A stretch of DNA of 64,000 nucleotides from Symbiodinium kawagutii (lineage: Eukaryota > Sar > Dinophyceae > Suessiales > Symbiodiniaceae): assembly GCA_009767595.1 (NCBI GenBank), contig VSDK01022108.1:53104-117103 (forward strand), written 5' to 3'. Made by a program: the position numbers and the translations under genes. The notes beneath the pieces are model-generated. The model was given only the letters and a program-made list of their open reading frames with translations, made no database searches and had not been told where the DNA came from. Below, piece by piece: positions 8,629 through 21,792 of this stretch (its first letter is position 1; the number at the start of each line of letters is the position of its first letter).

Positions 8629-10496
8629 GTGTGGCAAAGTACACATCGTGGACTTGGCGGGTGGTCCTGGTTGTTGCGCCATGGGAGCCTACGACTTCTT
8701 CCGGCAGCAGCTGGTGCCTTGGGAAGTTGGGGATGCCATGGGCCCAGCATGGACCAGCAAAATGAGTTTGAGATATTTCTAGAACATGAAACATGCAAAA
8801 TTCCATAGGAGATCCATAGGAGAGCCATAAGAGAGCCATATGAGAGCCATAGGAGATCCATAGGAGACCCAAAATGATGAGACATGCGGGATTTCTATAG
8901 GAGGTCACTAGGCCCTTGATGCTGTTTTGGTAGCGCAGTGATTTTGAACGGCGGTGCCGCAACAGGAATCAAACAGCAACGTGAAGCCAAAGATCGAGGT
9001 GACAGTCTTGGATCCTGTGGCAGAATGGGTCGCCTGTCTGCCACAGATCGGCAAGCCAAAGATTGAAACCATTGGCTAAAGGTCTCAAGAATAGTCAAGA
9101 ATACGTAGAGGCCTCCAATACGAGTTTCTTACTCATGCTGACTTGACATGTGTTTTCATTCTGATGCATTTCTTGCGCCCTGATTCAGCAGATGGGTTCT
9201 GACCTGTTTACAATCTGGGACGTTTGCGATGTGTTGCTTTCTGATATTGCCAATCTGGATGCGATATGATGCCATTTAGTCAAACAAAATGCTTGCTCCA
9301 AATTGATCACAGGGCTTGATGCTTACAGCCTCACCAATGGGTGATTCGCACTATGACTTCCCAGCTTCCCAACATTGTATGTTGGCTGTTGTTCTCCATG
9401 ACTGAGGCATGGTGCAGTGAAAAGCTGGGTTTTGACTTTCGGTGCTGTCCATCTATGTCGGACAGCGGGGGATGGACAAAGGGAAGTGGTATGTCGATGT
9501 ATGTTGTATATAACTGTGACAGCACGACCAGATAATGCAGCATAGTGGTCACCTTTATCGCATCCATGAGAGGTCGCCCTATAGATGATTTTGTTCAATA
9601 GTCTTGAGGTGCCGGAGTGGTGTGGTTGATTTTTGGTGGTGAGAGAGGCACATGTGGTTGAAATGGCCAGCGAAGTGCGGGTTATGACTGCTTGTTTTAA
9701 GGTCGGAATGTCTTGACATCCTTTGCCCTACTACAGTTTTTTGGTGTTGACGGTGAAATGTACATTACCGTTCTTCTACAGGCGCTGCTTCGCGAAGTCA
9801 GTTTTGATCAGTTTTCGCTTGTATTGCGAGCCATGTCAGCCCCATGAGAGCCTTGTTTTGGATTTCTTTTTAGCCTAGCAGCGAGTAACGAGGTCATATC
9901 ACTGCACCCTGTCTGAATGCGGGGCCCCAGGCACCACCAGTCATATATGGATTTGCCCAGATTCAGCTGCTGTTTCATGCTGCTTTCTATTCAATTTTCT
10001 TTCTACGAGTTTGCCTGCCCAAAACTTTTACATCTTATTGAATCTTGCAGGACATGATCTTGGAAGATTGCACTTTCAGCGCCGACGTGGTTCTAGTCGG
10101 TTGGGCCATGAACTTTGCATCCAATTTGTAGCTGGGCAACCTCACGCTGCAATCGTCTCACACTGTGCTTTGTTTTCGGTACCCTTTTGCACGTTGCTAC
10201 GTGTGTAAGGAGTTTCTTAGGATTTTTGTGTTTCCTGCTTATTTGGTCGGTTGGTTGTCTGTAGTTATTTTAGAACATGTCTTGAAACAAAAATGATCCA
10301 ATGGTCACATATTCCCAGCAAACTCCGTCCTTGCACTGCTCTTCTTAGGTTTTGGCAACGTTTGCAGGGCGCTCTTCACCAACGTGCGGCAGCTCTGGGG
10401 GGCTGCAACCCCAATGCCTTGGTGATGGTGATGGATCGGGGCATGAACGCCCTGCACTTCGGAGATCACCGGGAAGAAGTGCTGCAGAAGGAGCAG
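8629..10496 (+). CDS. SAM-methyltransferase-like gene, multi-exon (partial model)
   Basis: Four exon-like segments in order match the usual motifs of a Rossmann-type methyltransferase. 8629-8713 carries VHIVDLAGGPG (motif I, AdoMet loop) and GAYDFFRQQL. 8966 to about 9055 carries VTVLDPVAEWVACLPQIG (motif II, acidic end of strand 2); 8713 (GTGCCT donor) joins 8966 (CAACAG acceptor) in phase 0. 10051 to about 10120, after a TCTTGCAG acceptor, carries ADVVLVGWAMNF (motif IV-like). 10368-10496, after TTTGCAG and before GTCATC, carries NPNALVMVMDRG (late strand). The first exon(s), any exon between 9.06 and 10.05 kb, and the end are not defined. The third segment meets a stop before a phase-0 donor, so the join to the fourth is unproven. 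Substrate unknown. Confidence 0.42.
8803..8868. repeat. 11-bp tandem repeat
   Basis: About six copies of an 11-base unit close to GGAGAGCCATA, differing at one or two positions between copies. It lies within the intron between the first two segments of the methyltransferase-like gene. Confidence 0.9.
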
Positions 10497-10499
10497 GTC

Positions 10500-11577
10500 A
10501 TCTGTAAAGATCATGGGACACTCGTCCTGGTGCGCTGCCACGAGATTGGGACAGCTTGCTACCACTGTTTCTTCGTTTTTTTCGCTAGTTTGTCTGGTTT
10601 CTTCAAGCCTCTGCCCGACACCGGGAGATCTGAAAATCAAAGGCATGTTCCAGATTCCAAGTGTATCATCCTCCAACAAATCTAAGCATTATGAAAGCGT
10701 TGCGGAAGCAACACATTTTTTTCCATGTGTTTTGTGTCTGCATTTGGCCATTTCTAACTTCTGAGACAAAATGTTAAGCCTTGCTCCTGTAATTGAGGAT
10801 GCGAGAGGATTGCATCTTATAGGGGTCTGTCCCGACACCGCTCACCATGACACACCAATTCCACGTTTCTTAGATCTTACGTCTGAAGGCACATGGCGAG
10901 AAATAGGGAGCTGAATCTACACCATCAAATGGTTCAATATGCTCCAACCAACCTAATATGCTAGGGTTCATCTACGGGCTTGCAGTTCAGGACTGCCAAC
11001 ATTGGTACTGTAAAGCTTGCAGGCTGTAAACGACCAGTAGGACCCAGCTCATACCAGCATGGTTGGAGCCACAGCTGCCCGCCTCCCCATCCGGTGCAGC
11101 CAGGAAAAATGTGACCTATTCATTCCTGATGGGTGCCGGTGAAGCCGGTAGCTCATCCAGTGAACCGGAGTAAAATGGCCCTGCTGCGGCGGAGGCACAA
11201 CCGGAACTGACCATGACCACTTGATGGGGTGGGACCAGGCACGTGAGTTCACATGAGGAGGTTCATCATGCTTCGGATTTGCCTCGCGAAATGATGTTTT
11301 CTCATGGCAAATTTGCATAGGCTTTCTCCCAGAAAGGGGGGTGGTGCGACAGTTTTCCAAGATCTAATCAGGAACTGCCTTGATAGGGTTGCAGCTACAA
11401 ATGTGTGAATGTGATTGAGTTGTTGGACTTGCCATATTCTGCCACCATCTTGCCAAGTTGCATGTGCAGAAGGTCACGGCATGAAACCTCTGTGAGAAGA
11501 TTCATGTGCATGGGTTTGCCGAATTTTTCCTGATGATTTGAATATTTCAATGCCTTAAACGTTTCGTAAGGTGGTTT
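10500..11577. other. intergenic or intron, no clear gene
   Basis: No supported gene. A short ATG frame at 11059-11139 (start MVGATAARLPIRC, then GTGAAG as a possible donor) could be a first exon but has no partner I can find. The 103-codon frame on the opposite strand here has no family match. Confidence 0.4.
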
Positions 11578-11889
11578 ATGACTAGGGTACCTACTAGTAC
11601 ATGGCTTATCGCATCTTATTGCCACCTGTTATGGTTTGGAGTTTGCACCATTTTAATCAAACAGTGTGGCCATGATTTTCCGTCTCATGCCGCTTGTTCT
11701 GATGATGTTGGGCCAAGCCACCTTTTGATCGGCGTTTCTGCGCACAGCGAACGTGGCCATGAATTTGTGGATCGGGGAAAGTGGTTGTGTGTTTTGAGAT
11801 CCGATGCAAGGCCCAGGGGGTGCGAAATCAGGATCTGGAATAGATCAGCAGCAATTGGAAAGCAATGCTGGCTGCTAATGGATCTTTAA
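11578..11889 (+). CDS. hypothetical ORF, 103 aa
   Basis: ATG to TAA without interruption. There is a hydrophobic stretch near the start (WLIASYCHLLWFGVCTILI) and a basic second half (VLRSDARPRGCEIRIWN). No family recognised, and no acceptor is needed to explain the frame. It may be a small membrane protein or chance. Confidence 0.28.
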   Translation: MTRVPTSTWLIASYCHLLWFGVCTILIKQCGHDFPSHAACSDDVGPSHLLIGVSAHSERGHEFVDRGKWLCVLRSDARPRGCEIRIWNRSAAIGKQCWLLMDL

Positions 11890-13980
11890 AATACAATCAA
11901 CCTAATTACGTTGAAACATTATATTGAAACACATCGCAAAAACTTCACTGCATGAGATGGATTCTTGTTTGTGAAGCCTTGCGAAAGCTTGACAGGCAGA
12001 GGTTGAACTGCACTGGCACTAGTCGTTTGGCTTTGATCTAATTGGCCTATCGTGCTCCCATGGCCCACCAACGACGCTGCTGCGTTAGGTACGCGAGGGC
12101 TGGGCCATGGGTCACAAGATGTCACAAGTGTGGATCAATATGGGCTTTGGATTTGATTGATTGGTAGTTGGCCTATCATCCACCATAATCGACCGTGGAA
12201 GTGGGATATCAACTGAGCTATTAATCTTGGTTGTTCCACAAAACAGGCTGTGGCTCAAAACATTGTATGCTAGCCTTGAAAACCGAACCACCAACCAGTC
12301 ATGATTTTACATGATTTTACTTGGTTGCAGTTCACAAGTGCTTAAAACTGGTACAGCTTAGGATTTCGCAGCCGAGTCTGTGAGAATCATGAAAGGTAAG
12401 AATATTTCGAAAACTGAACTTGACCATCTTATGGCCAAGGTGGATACAGCAACCACTGATGTGAGGGAGCCACCGCTCATGGACAACCCCATGCCAACAG
12501 TGGGCAAGCCTCGGTGAGTATGGGGATTTGATTGACAAGTTTCTCACCATGGAAGGCAGCCGTCATTCCGTCACCAAGGCCTGTTCCGTTCCCGCAGCGT
12601 GCATTTTTGGTTCAGTCTCTGCGTCGATTTCGGACGCGTTCCGCCAGGGGGAGACACTGATCACTAGTGATCACTGAGATTGCGATCTGTGCTGCCCGGT
12701 GGAGTGCATATAATTCAACAATGAAAAGCCATGCATGTTTGCCCTTGCCAACGTCGCGGCTTGTTTGGATTGGTGGGGGTGGGTCCATGGGCTGCCGTGT
12801 GACTGACATTTTTTCAAAGAATGACTCCTGAGAGTACTGAGAAAATGGAAGCTTCAGGGCGGAGGCGGTAGGTCACTCTCAGATTCTCTGCTTGTTTCTT
12901 CCTTTGCTACGTTTGCAATGTTGGCCATTCACAGGCTCCAAGGTGTAGGCCGTGCTCCGGAGAAATGTTTTCAAAATGAGTTACAGTAAATGAGTCTCTA
13001 ATTGCTTGATGCAAGACGGGCCCAACACAAAAGTTTTTGAACAGACGTCGTTTTGTCGTTGAATATGGATATCACCTGATTCGTCACGGTTGTCGCGTGA
13101 TATACTGGCGATGATATTTCCATCTTGTGATGCCAATAGGTTTGGGTCAGAATTCGACAGATGCATCCTGTCGGCAGATCTGTGCCCAAGGTTCTTGCAA
13201 ATTTGCAGCCCAGTTCAGCAGAAGGCTGAAATGAGCAGAGAATATGCCATGTCACCAGGAGCACCGGCTGGGCGGAGGTCGCTGCATCACAGGCACCATG
13301 GTTAGATCCACCGGCTTGCTATTCAAAGAGCTGCCGTGGAAGTGACAAAAATGAAGCATGCTTGAAGCCTTAAGTATCGATTAATTATTTACTGTTATCT
13401 GCTTTGATGGAGATGATTTATTTGTTGGCTTGAAATTCAGTGTCCAGCACAGTTGGTGTAGCTGATAGATGTCGATAGTAAATGGATGGGTTGATTGGTT
13501 GATCTATTTTTACTATGTTGGTGGCAGTTGCAAACAACGGTCGCTAAGGAAAACAATGTTTTTTGAGTGCTTTTTGGGTGCTTGCTGTTGCAAGATGAAG
13601 CAACAAGTGCGCACTGACACTGCCCTCGGCCAAACATATAGGTGGAAGGGTAGCTAGACAGAAGTGATTTTGTTCTTCTTGGATGTTTTTCTCACATTCC
13701 TGTTGTTGAAAAGCAGGCAGGCCGACGGTCCCATGACAAACGGCAAAGTCAAACAGTCAAACCCATCTAGATTTGACGCCACGGAAGCATGCTTTGAAGC
13801 ATTCGGTTTTCGAAGCAATCACCTTGAGGTACTGTACGGCATGGTAACTTGCACAGACATTTGGGTCTGCCCCCCCTAACCCTCGAGGACCAGTTCAGCA
13901 TTACACTGTCACTTAGCTGCGCAGGGCAAAGCTCGGGTTGCTATCCGTGTTGTGTTGGTCGGTGGCGTCACAATGGGGAG

Positions 13981-14089
13981 TCTATGACCAACATGGGAAT
14001 ATCACATGGCATGAATCTTGGTGAATTTTTTGGGGTTGCTATGTGTGGTTTTCTCGGGTTGCTATCTATGACCAACATGGGAATATCAC
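13981..14089. repeat. tandem duplication, 84-bp spacing
   Basis: The 25-base block starting TCTATGACCAACATGGG is present exactly at 13981-14005 and 14065-14089. GGGTTGCTAT words also precede both copies, so the duplicated unit is longer than the exact core. Confidence 0.85.
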
Positions 14090-16611
14090 CCGGTTGCAAA
14101 TGATAAGCGAACTGCCTTTCCCGATCTTAGAGGGCTACCCGCGAACCTTCTCGGTTCATGCGCGCACATGCATCATCACGCAAACATAATCAAACATAGA
14201 TGCAGTTACATGCACACATCATCGACACACTTGTGTATCAACAGGTTGAAGCCAACAACTCGGGATGCCACAACCCTTCCAAGCAACACCTTCGCAAAAC
14301 GGATGGTATGGGTGTGAGGGCAAGGCAAAGCTAATGAGAAGCCCTCGCGAAAACTGGTACATCCAACAGTAGTGTGTTTCAACATATTGCAACGGTACAT
14401 GGGAAGTTATGGGCCCTCCATTTCACAACTAGGGAACACCCCTTCTCCAGTCAATCTTGATCCTATCAGATGATATTCGCACTGACATCTCTTACTTCTT
14501 GACCATCATCAACTTTTCCTAGCCGTAATTGATCATACGGCTATCATGCCAGCTATCAATCCATGTTATCAATTACTAATATTGCTATATGTTTACTAAT
14601 ATAGAAATTGCTATGATTTATCAATTACCATATTGTTATCCATATGCTAACATGGATTGATAGCTAACAATATTGTTTTGCTATATGCAATCTCATACGA
14701 ATTTTGCTTGCTATCAATGCTATCAATCCATCTCAGCATATGCTACCGCAATGGTCAACAAAATCGATACCTCGACGGTGCTACAGATCCATGATCGCTT
14801 CAAGGCCGGCGTGCCAAATGCTATGATCCCCAGCGCCGCGACGAGCAAAGCTCCACCAATCATCATCCTCTACGAAGCGTTGTGCCTGGCGTCACGAGGG
14901 GGTTGAAGGTTGATGAATGGTTGGTTGAGGGTTGGTTGAGGGTTAGTTGACGGTTGGGTGATGGTTGGTTAATGTTTGGGTGATGGTTGGTTGATGGTTG
15001 GTTGATGCTTGGCTAATGGTTGGTAAATCGTTGACCAGTCTTGGGCTGATTTTGCACAATGTTTGATTGTAAAAAGCTGGCAGCCGACATACAGAACTGG
15101 AAAAACATAAGAAATATCAAGGTGATATGAGATATGCCTATACAGGCCTGAAGTGTCCAACCAGGCTGTTTTGCTCATTTTGGGGTTGTGAAGTTGACAA
15201 TGCTGGTGATCCACAGGTTGCCCCTTGCAATCGTTTCAAAGTCCGGCTGTTGGGACCCCGAACCAGCCTTAGAGAATCACACCCAGTTGGTTCTGGGCAA
15301 GTGGTGCCAGATGATACCAGTCAATCAGCCGGATTCTTGGCATAGTGCGGCGCAAGCTACTGGGGTTAAGTTGGTCGAACATCTTCGGCCAAGGGATCAC
15401 TGCAGCATTCTTTAAAACACATGGTCCGTTGTATGAGGTTGATCGGTAATCGCTTCAGCTATCACATTGGCTTCTCAAATAGCTGATCGGTGCTGGAGTG
15501 GCAGCTGCCAGTTGGGTCGAACCAGGGCACCTGACAACCAAGGCAAACTGCAACCAGTCCAATGGCGGAGGTTCGAGACTTGCGCACTGCTGAAATGTTG
15601 GGCAGATCAGTGAGGATGCACACACGTCTATCCTTTCTCTAATACCTTTGCCATTTTTGATGTGGGTGTGGATAGGTTTGGGATCTGTAATTAAATGCAA
15701 TGAATTTTTTTCTTGACCGCCTTACAGCTACACATGCAGTGCTGGGGACTCCCACGGATCCTGCTTTTCCTTGGCTGGTGAGACCCACAGCATGTGCCTT
15801 CTCTGGCTGTGCTGTGGGAGGCATCTCCAGTGAATCCAGCGCAGCGTGTGAGTTTCAATTTGGGGCGTAGCGGCCTTCAAGAAATGCAGGTGGGGACAGA
15901 CATGAAGGGCTGGGCCTATGCCGACACTTGGTTTCGGATTCCTCTGAGTTGGAAATCTCTGGCGCCAATGTGGCGTAGTTGTTTGCCTATTTATCCTATT
16001 TCTTTTGGTAGCAGTGCGTTGGGCACATTGTCAAATAAGGGGCTGTACTATCTAGGCTTCATCTCAGCATGCTGATGTTCTTGAATGTGACCTACAGCTT
16101 CACAGTCTCCTCTGGCTGTCCGAGACCTCCCACCCATGGGATATAATGTTGTTGTGTATGGGCAAGCTTGGATGTGCCAACAGCTTGGTGGAAGGCACTG
16201 TGCATCCTTGATCCACTGTGCAACATCTCGAAGCAAACATTTGCATCCTTACTTCCCCCCGAAGAGAACGGCTGAAGGCAAGACTAGTGGTTGCCCGTGA
16301 TTGCTACCCAGTACGCCTGACTGGCTGTGTGTTTCCATCGCGGGAGTTGCCACTGATCTAGCATGATGTAGCGCTGCAAGTGTTTCTCCAAGATTCCAAA
16401 ATGAACGGACCAATTTTTGCATAACTTGGCTTGGGAGCAGTACCGGCAGCATGGTGGCGCCCAATCCACATAGGTCCACCCGTCTCATCTCGCAGGGTGC
16501 GTCCGCCCTGCCTGTGGCGGCTCGACGGAAAGAGAGCTTCGACACTTGGCCGTCCCGCGAGCCATGATTTCTGGCTGTTAGATTACACAAACTGCTCCAA
16601 CATGTGCCAAC

Positions 16612-16671
16612 ATTATATATATTTATATATATATATATACTTAAATATATGTATATATATATGTATATATA
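16612..16671. repeat. (TA)n microsatellite
   Basis: About 60 bases of alternating T and A with occasional single-base interruptions. Confidence 0.95.
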
Positions 16672-17173
16672 GAGCTGCTTATACCACAGAAACTGGTTCT
16701 AACATGCTCTAACTGGTGGGCGGGTTGATTGACATTCGATATTTTCCCGCTTGTATTTGGGATGATTGGTTGCTTCACTCATATTTTTGAGATGGCGGGA
16801 CTAGCCACCAACATCCACAAACCAACAATAGCCAACACGGTGCAACAATTGCACTTCTCAAGGAAGATTCCCTGCGGGGTATTCAGCGCCCCCTAGTGAG
16901 GACTCCCAGGTGTAGTAATTATGCTATGTATGCATGCTATATCATGCTGCAAATTCTAATGCGCTTTTCTTGTGTGTCTTTGAGGGAAGTAGAACTTGTG
17001 GAGCGACTATGCCACCTCTTTCCGCAATTGGGGGGATGATCCACACCAAGGTTTTAGGCCACAGTCTGATCCATGGTTTCTTCGGTTATGGGGTTGTCCA
17101 TAAACTTGAGGCCCCTCTGCCGCAGCCACGAATGGTTTCCGAAGTGAAATGGCAGTCTTGAGAGTTTTGAGGG

Positions 17174-18906
17174 ATGCCCCTGACCATGGACACCCCTGAG
17201 AGGGGTGAAAGACCAATACCAGCAGCCGGGCACTGGTGCCTGCAGCTGAAATCTTGCTACCTTCACCAGTAAGTACAGGGTATTACAGGGTAATTTGATT
17301 GAATTTAGCAGCACACTATGCTTTCACCCGGCTCTTCACAGTGCCGGCTGGTTCCAGATATTTTCACAACTTGTATTGCCGCAGTTCATCGTTTCATTTT
17401 CTTTGTGCAAAATGTTGTCATGGATTTCATCCCACCAAGATCAGTTGAATCCCATTAGCAGCATCACTGTGAATTATTTCCCAGTAGCAGACATCAAAAG
17501 CAACCCTTATCAACATCATTCATAAATCATTATCAAACAATCTTAACTCATGATAATGATGTTGACAATGTCAACTTAAGTATCGATATATATATATATA
17601 TATATATTGGGTGCACCAAGTATATGATACCTTGATGATGAGGTATTAAAAGCATTCAATATGATGGATAGTGATCGGTATGAAATGGATCTCAAATCTG
17701 TTGATAGATTGATTAAGGTATGAAATGGATCAAGGCATTGCAAACTGTATCAAACTGAATGGTATTCAAGTCATGACTCAGCTTCCAGGGCTTCCGGTCC
17801 CTCCGCTCCGCCACGGAGGAGTCTTCCAACACTTCCAGCGCTTCCAGCCCTACGCCGCCCGCCAAGGCGGCCGCGAAGAGTACCCTGCCGCCCCGTGGTG
17901 CCTGGGCGGTGGTGAAGGTGGTGAAGATGCTGGGGATATGGATGGTGAAATGGGTGGTTCATCAACGGTTAGTCATGGTCATGATGGTCAACTGCAGGGA
18001 TAATTTGGGTGGTTAGCTGGGTTTCTGACTGGATGATTAAGTGGATGGTTGATTGGAATGATAGCTGGATGGTTGATGATATTGATGATGGTTCATCATG
18101 GCTACTGTGTAGATGTTACCAGCGTGCGTCCTGATGGCGATGGAGGGAGAGATGTGACTGGTGATTTGTCATGGCTAGTCACAACAGTCAGCATTAAACT
18201 AAACATTTAATGGTTAGCTGAGGGCTGATAAGTGCAGTCGACAATGGTCACATCTAACATCTAACTGAATGATCATTGTTTCCGGTCAGCCATAGTTGAT
18301 AAATGTTGGTGATGGTGAACTTCAAGGACAATGGTTTTTATGGGGGTCGACAACTTTGAACAAGTGCTTAATGATGTTGGTTTCATGTAGGTTTCCATCT
18401 TGTACCCAGGATGGACTATCAGTGCCTGCGAGGTGTTATCAACTACAGTAGTCATTGCTACTCAGATGACCATGCCACGGTCCTCCGCCCAACACCCTCC
18501 GTGCGATACGAAGCATTAAGCATCAACAACGACCTAATCATTTGATTTCGCTGAGGGTCATCGCACTTGCAAAGTCATAAGAGAACCCTCCAAAGGGAGA
18601 ATGATGTACATCAATTACATCTGGTTGGTGGTTGCACGCTTTTTTATTTTCCCTATCATTTATCAACAAATGGTTGGTTGAATGGTTGACTCATATTTTT
18701 CACAGGGGTGGTTCAACCACCAACCAGACATTCAATGACCTGCTTTGTTGCATCCTTAGCTGCTAGAGTTGGCTCGCAGCTCCTCCTTGCTGGAGGGCAC
18801 CCTGTTTAGCCATGTTCCACGTGCCGAGGAAAGGGGCCCTCGCGCCGCAAGCAGAAGAGCATGGGTTGCTGTTGAATGGCGAAAAGCGGCTGCAACACAT
18901 AAGTAG
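17174..18906 (+). CDS. candidate three-exon gene, unknown product
   Basis: Exon 1 17174-17268 starts at ATG (MPLTMDTPERGERPIP) and ends at a strong GTAAGT donor with two bases of a codon left. Exon 2 17782-17917 follows an ACTCAG acceptor and completes that codon; it reads FQGFRSLRSATEESS and a Ser/Pro/Ala-rich linker (SSASSPTPPAKAAAKS), ending before GTGGTG. Exon 3 18769-18906 follows a CTAGAG acceptor in phase 0 and ends in TAG, with GTLFSHVPRAEERGPRAASR. The phases agree at both joins. The product would be about 122 residues, basic and low in complexity. No family is recognised. Exon 2 is also open in a second frame (GLPVPPLRHGG), so the frame choice rests on the splice phases. Confidence 0.35.
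17585..17608. repeat. (TA)n microsatellite in intron
   Basis: Twelve TA units, inside the first intron of the candidate gene at 17174-18906. Confidence 0.95.
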
Positions 18907-19131
18907 CGGCTGTCATAGACATGGCTTGTATGGCGTGATTGAAATGATAGTTCACCCAGCAACCCAAAACTGATTGTCATGGGCAGTGCTTGTGATTTGT
19001 TGATGCTCTTTTCATATTCGAATTATGTGCACCAACATGTTTGGATTCCAAGGCGGAACCAGGTGATATCGGTTGTACATACATGCTAGCCTGCTAGGTG
19101 TTAGTTGTCCCTAGTTGTGATGCTGTAGTGG

Positions 19132-19232
19132 TTCAAGCCAAACTCGCAACTGATTGGGTGCCCCCATTGAAGCGCGCTTTTGACATCTTCGGGCCGCTGC
19201 TCGTTGTCATGAATGTGCCAACTTCAGTGCAG
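19132..19232 (+). CDS. exon-like segment ending at GTAGGA donor
   Basis: An open frame with ATDWVPPLKRAFDIFG and PLLVVMNVPTSVQ, ending exactly at CAG|GTAGGA. The upstream limit is uncertain. Product unknown. A second open frame at 19596-19796 (start MGCCCWIAAVLLLPTQVPAQ, signal-peptide-like) lies 360 bases further on and may be separate. Confidence 0.28.
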
Positions 19233-20225
19233 GTAGGAAATGTGGAGCTGGGAATGCAGTTGTCAAATGCAGCCAGTGTAACATGGGGGAAACATTGACT
19301 TACCGGTACAGGCAATGTAGGGGCATACAGAATTCACACGCACGTGTTGAAGGGAAATCGAGGTTCCAGCTGGTCGGTGAACCTGTGTGCGCTAAAAAAA
19401 TGTGGAAATGCATTGCTGGTTTTATCAAATCCTTAAACATTCCATGCGAAACATACTGCTTCGATCCAGAAATTCGTGTTTGAATGTCTCTGAATTGATG
19501 CTATTGGATTTTTGGTTTGCTCGCCAAACGTTTGGAAGCCGCCATGAAAACGTTCTTTTTCTGACAGGCTCCTTGTCGTTGAATCGCCATGGCTCATGGG
19601 ATGTTGTTGCTGGATCGCAGCTGTCCTGCTGCTCCCGACCCAAGTGCCAGCGCAAATTGCCGCTCCATGGCAGGGGGAGATGGGTGGCCTAGAGGCCACG
19701 AAGCAAGGGAACCCCTGTGAACCCCTAGTCATCAAAGCATCCGCAGCCACGGGGCTGCGCTCGGCTTGGACTACCGCAGGAGATCACAGGAGTAGTTGAC
19801 GTATCATGTCAGCAACACATTGACCGTTTGCAGGGAAGTTTTCTACCCAAGGTAGATGTCTTCCAGTAGTGGAGGGTGATGTTTGGGATTTGATGGGTGA
19901 GTTTCCCATTTGGGTCTCTACACTGGAAGGTTGAGTTATTTTTCAATCCTTCGTTTCTAACAAGCATGATTGTTGTGGACACAGCTGGTGGTTGCTTCCA
20001 GATGGCTGTGGTTTGAAGGGGGATATGCCCTTTCTTACATTAGCAAGGAGTATCTTGCTTTGAAGCCAAGGTTTTTCATAGGTCACCTTCGTGTTTGAAC
20101 CAAGAAGGGGCTCCATGCTTTGAGGCTGCAAAATGATAGCAACCCTGGAACTGTTCTTTCCAACTTATCAGCAAGGGAAGTGAGGAAGGTACCCTTCGTT
20201 ACTCGGTACGACCCCCAAGACTGCC

Positions 20226-20634
20226 ATGGCAACTTCTGCAGCTTGGCCCTTCCAAACCCAAGCTCTTCAGGCAGATTTTTCGTCGTTGGGTCGGCGACCC
20301 ACCGAGGCCGAGGCGGATTTGAATTGCTTTGGATGGTGGGCCAGGCCATTCCTGGGTGGTGGTTGGCTGGGCTGCCGGGGCAATGGCTTCAGCATGTGGA
20401 AATCGACAAGCGGCAGATGCAGTAAGTTGATTGGGTATACAATTTTTGTTTCAGTGCTGTGCTGTGTTTGTTGATCAAGTTTCCCTGAGTTTCCATGTGA
20501 CTTCATTGTGTGCCCATATCGCAGATGTTGTTTGCCCACGGCATGCGGACAGTTGTGACGAATCCCGGGATGGTGAGATGCTCCATTCTCCGCCAGGCAG
20601 TGCCAATGGGGCCAGGCCGCCCCCGAAGGATTGA
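20226..20634 (+). CDS. candidate two-exon gene, Trp/Gly/Cys-rich
   Basis: Exon 1 20226-20421 begins at ATG in a good context (GCCATGG) and ends at a GTAAGTTG donor. Exon 2 20525-20634 follows ATATCGCAG and ends in TGA. One base is carried over the junction and the frame stays open through FGWWARPFLGGGWLG and CPRHADSCDESRDGE, giving about 102 residues. Exon 1 is also open in the next frame (ELLWMVGQAIPGWWL), which would run into a stop in exon 2, so the first frame is preferred. No family recognised. Confidence 0.28.
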
Positions 20635-21792
20635 GCTCACAGGAAGACAGCGCATGCAGCGCCAGTGGCGAGCTGTTTCCACCAGCACCAGGCCCTGCGG
20701 AAGGGCGAGGCTGCGGCCTGGTTGATGATTTGGAGTCGGCTAAAGCCAACCAAACCATTGGCAAGTTGCCATGCTCTTATTGTGGTTGATGGTTGTGCAT
20801 GTTGTAGAGGTTAATGTACATGAGCTCATTGGTAATATTTTTGATTGCGTGGTTGGTAATTGCACCAATGACATGTGACACGTGTGAAAGTTAAATCTAG
20901 TAACATCTGACCATGACATGATGTGTTGCCTACAAACGCAGACGAAGCTCTAATGAGTAGCAACCACACATAACCAAACGCGCTAAACCAGCAACTGGAG
21001 ATGGTTCGACATTCAAGTGATTTTTACTTATTGTTTGCACACCCGCCCAGTCTTTTCCAACAGCGACCGGTTGTGACTGTTGGAACTTGATACAGTAGCT
21101 CGTTTTTTTTTTTTTCTTGTTTCTCCACTTCCAGCATTTTTTCGCTGGTAACGCTCCCAAGTGATGGCGACCATAGCTTTCACTTGTTGTATGACCACGG
21201 GAGATAATGGGAGAAATCATACCGCACCAGAAATCAAGCACAGACGTACGGGAAAGTGTGGCTTTCAATGTTTCAAGGTCAGAATATATTCACTAGAATC
21301 TGATGATCTTAACTGATCTTCAGATGGTTGCCTACAGATTCTATAACTAGATAGCCATTTGAGACAAATGGTTAAACCAAACACTATTGGTTTAACCTTG
21401 ATTGATGGTAGTTATATTTGGTAAAGATCTGCTTCCTGCTCAGATCAGGTGCCTCTTGGGCTTCGGTCCTAGAGCAGATGACCAGGCAGGGATGGACACA
21501 GGAGCCCTGGACCGAGCTTAGGCCTCCAATCTAGGCATGGAACTGTAGACGCACCTGTGATGCAGTTCTCAGCGTTGAACATGGCCAAACGTTGCTGAAA
21601 GTTCTGCTGATTTCGTGGCGGCATGGTGCACATGGACTCAACTTGGACAAGTTCTAAAGCATCTTTTTAAAGCTGAAACTGGCCAAGCAGTTTGATCAGA
21701 TAGATCTTTGGAGATGCCCTCCGGCAGCTTATAGATCGGTTTGGTGGACTGGATATCCATGTTGGATTTACCTTTGTTGCTTCTGCCCCCAG

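Larger units (their letters stand above)
11890..17170. other. long low-coding stretch with low-complexity DNA
   Basis: Mostly AT-rich or TGGTTG-type sequence. Around 14540-14760 it is made of recurring ATCAATT/CTATCAATCC words, and 14890-15040 is a run of ATGGTTGGTTGATGG-like words. Weak exon-like patches without a consistent model lie at about 12549-12677 (small ATG frame), 14795-14900, 15880-15980 (KGWAYADTWFRIP) and 16450-16566 (small ATG frame). I cannot join these into a gene. Confidence 0.5.

Noticed and set aside
16249-16590. 113-codon - strand frame
   Set aside because: No family, no support from context; the + strand carries an equally good small frame.
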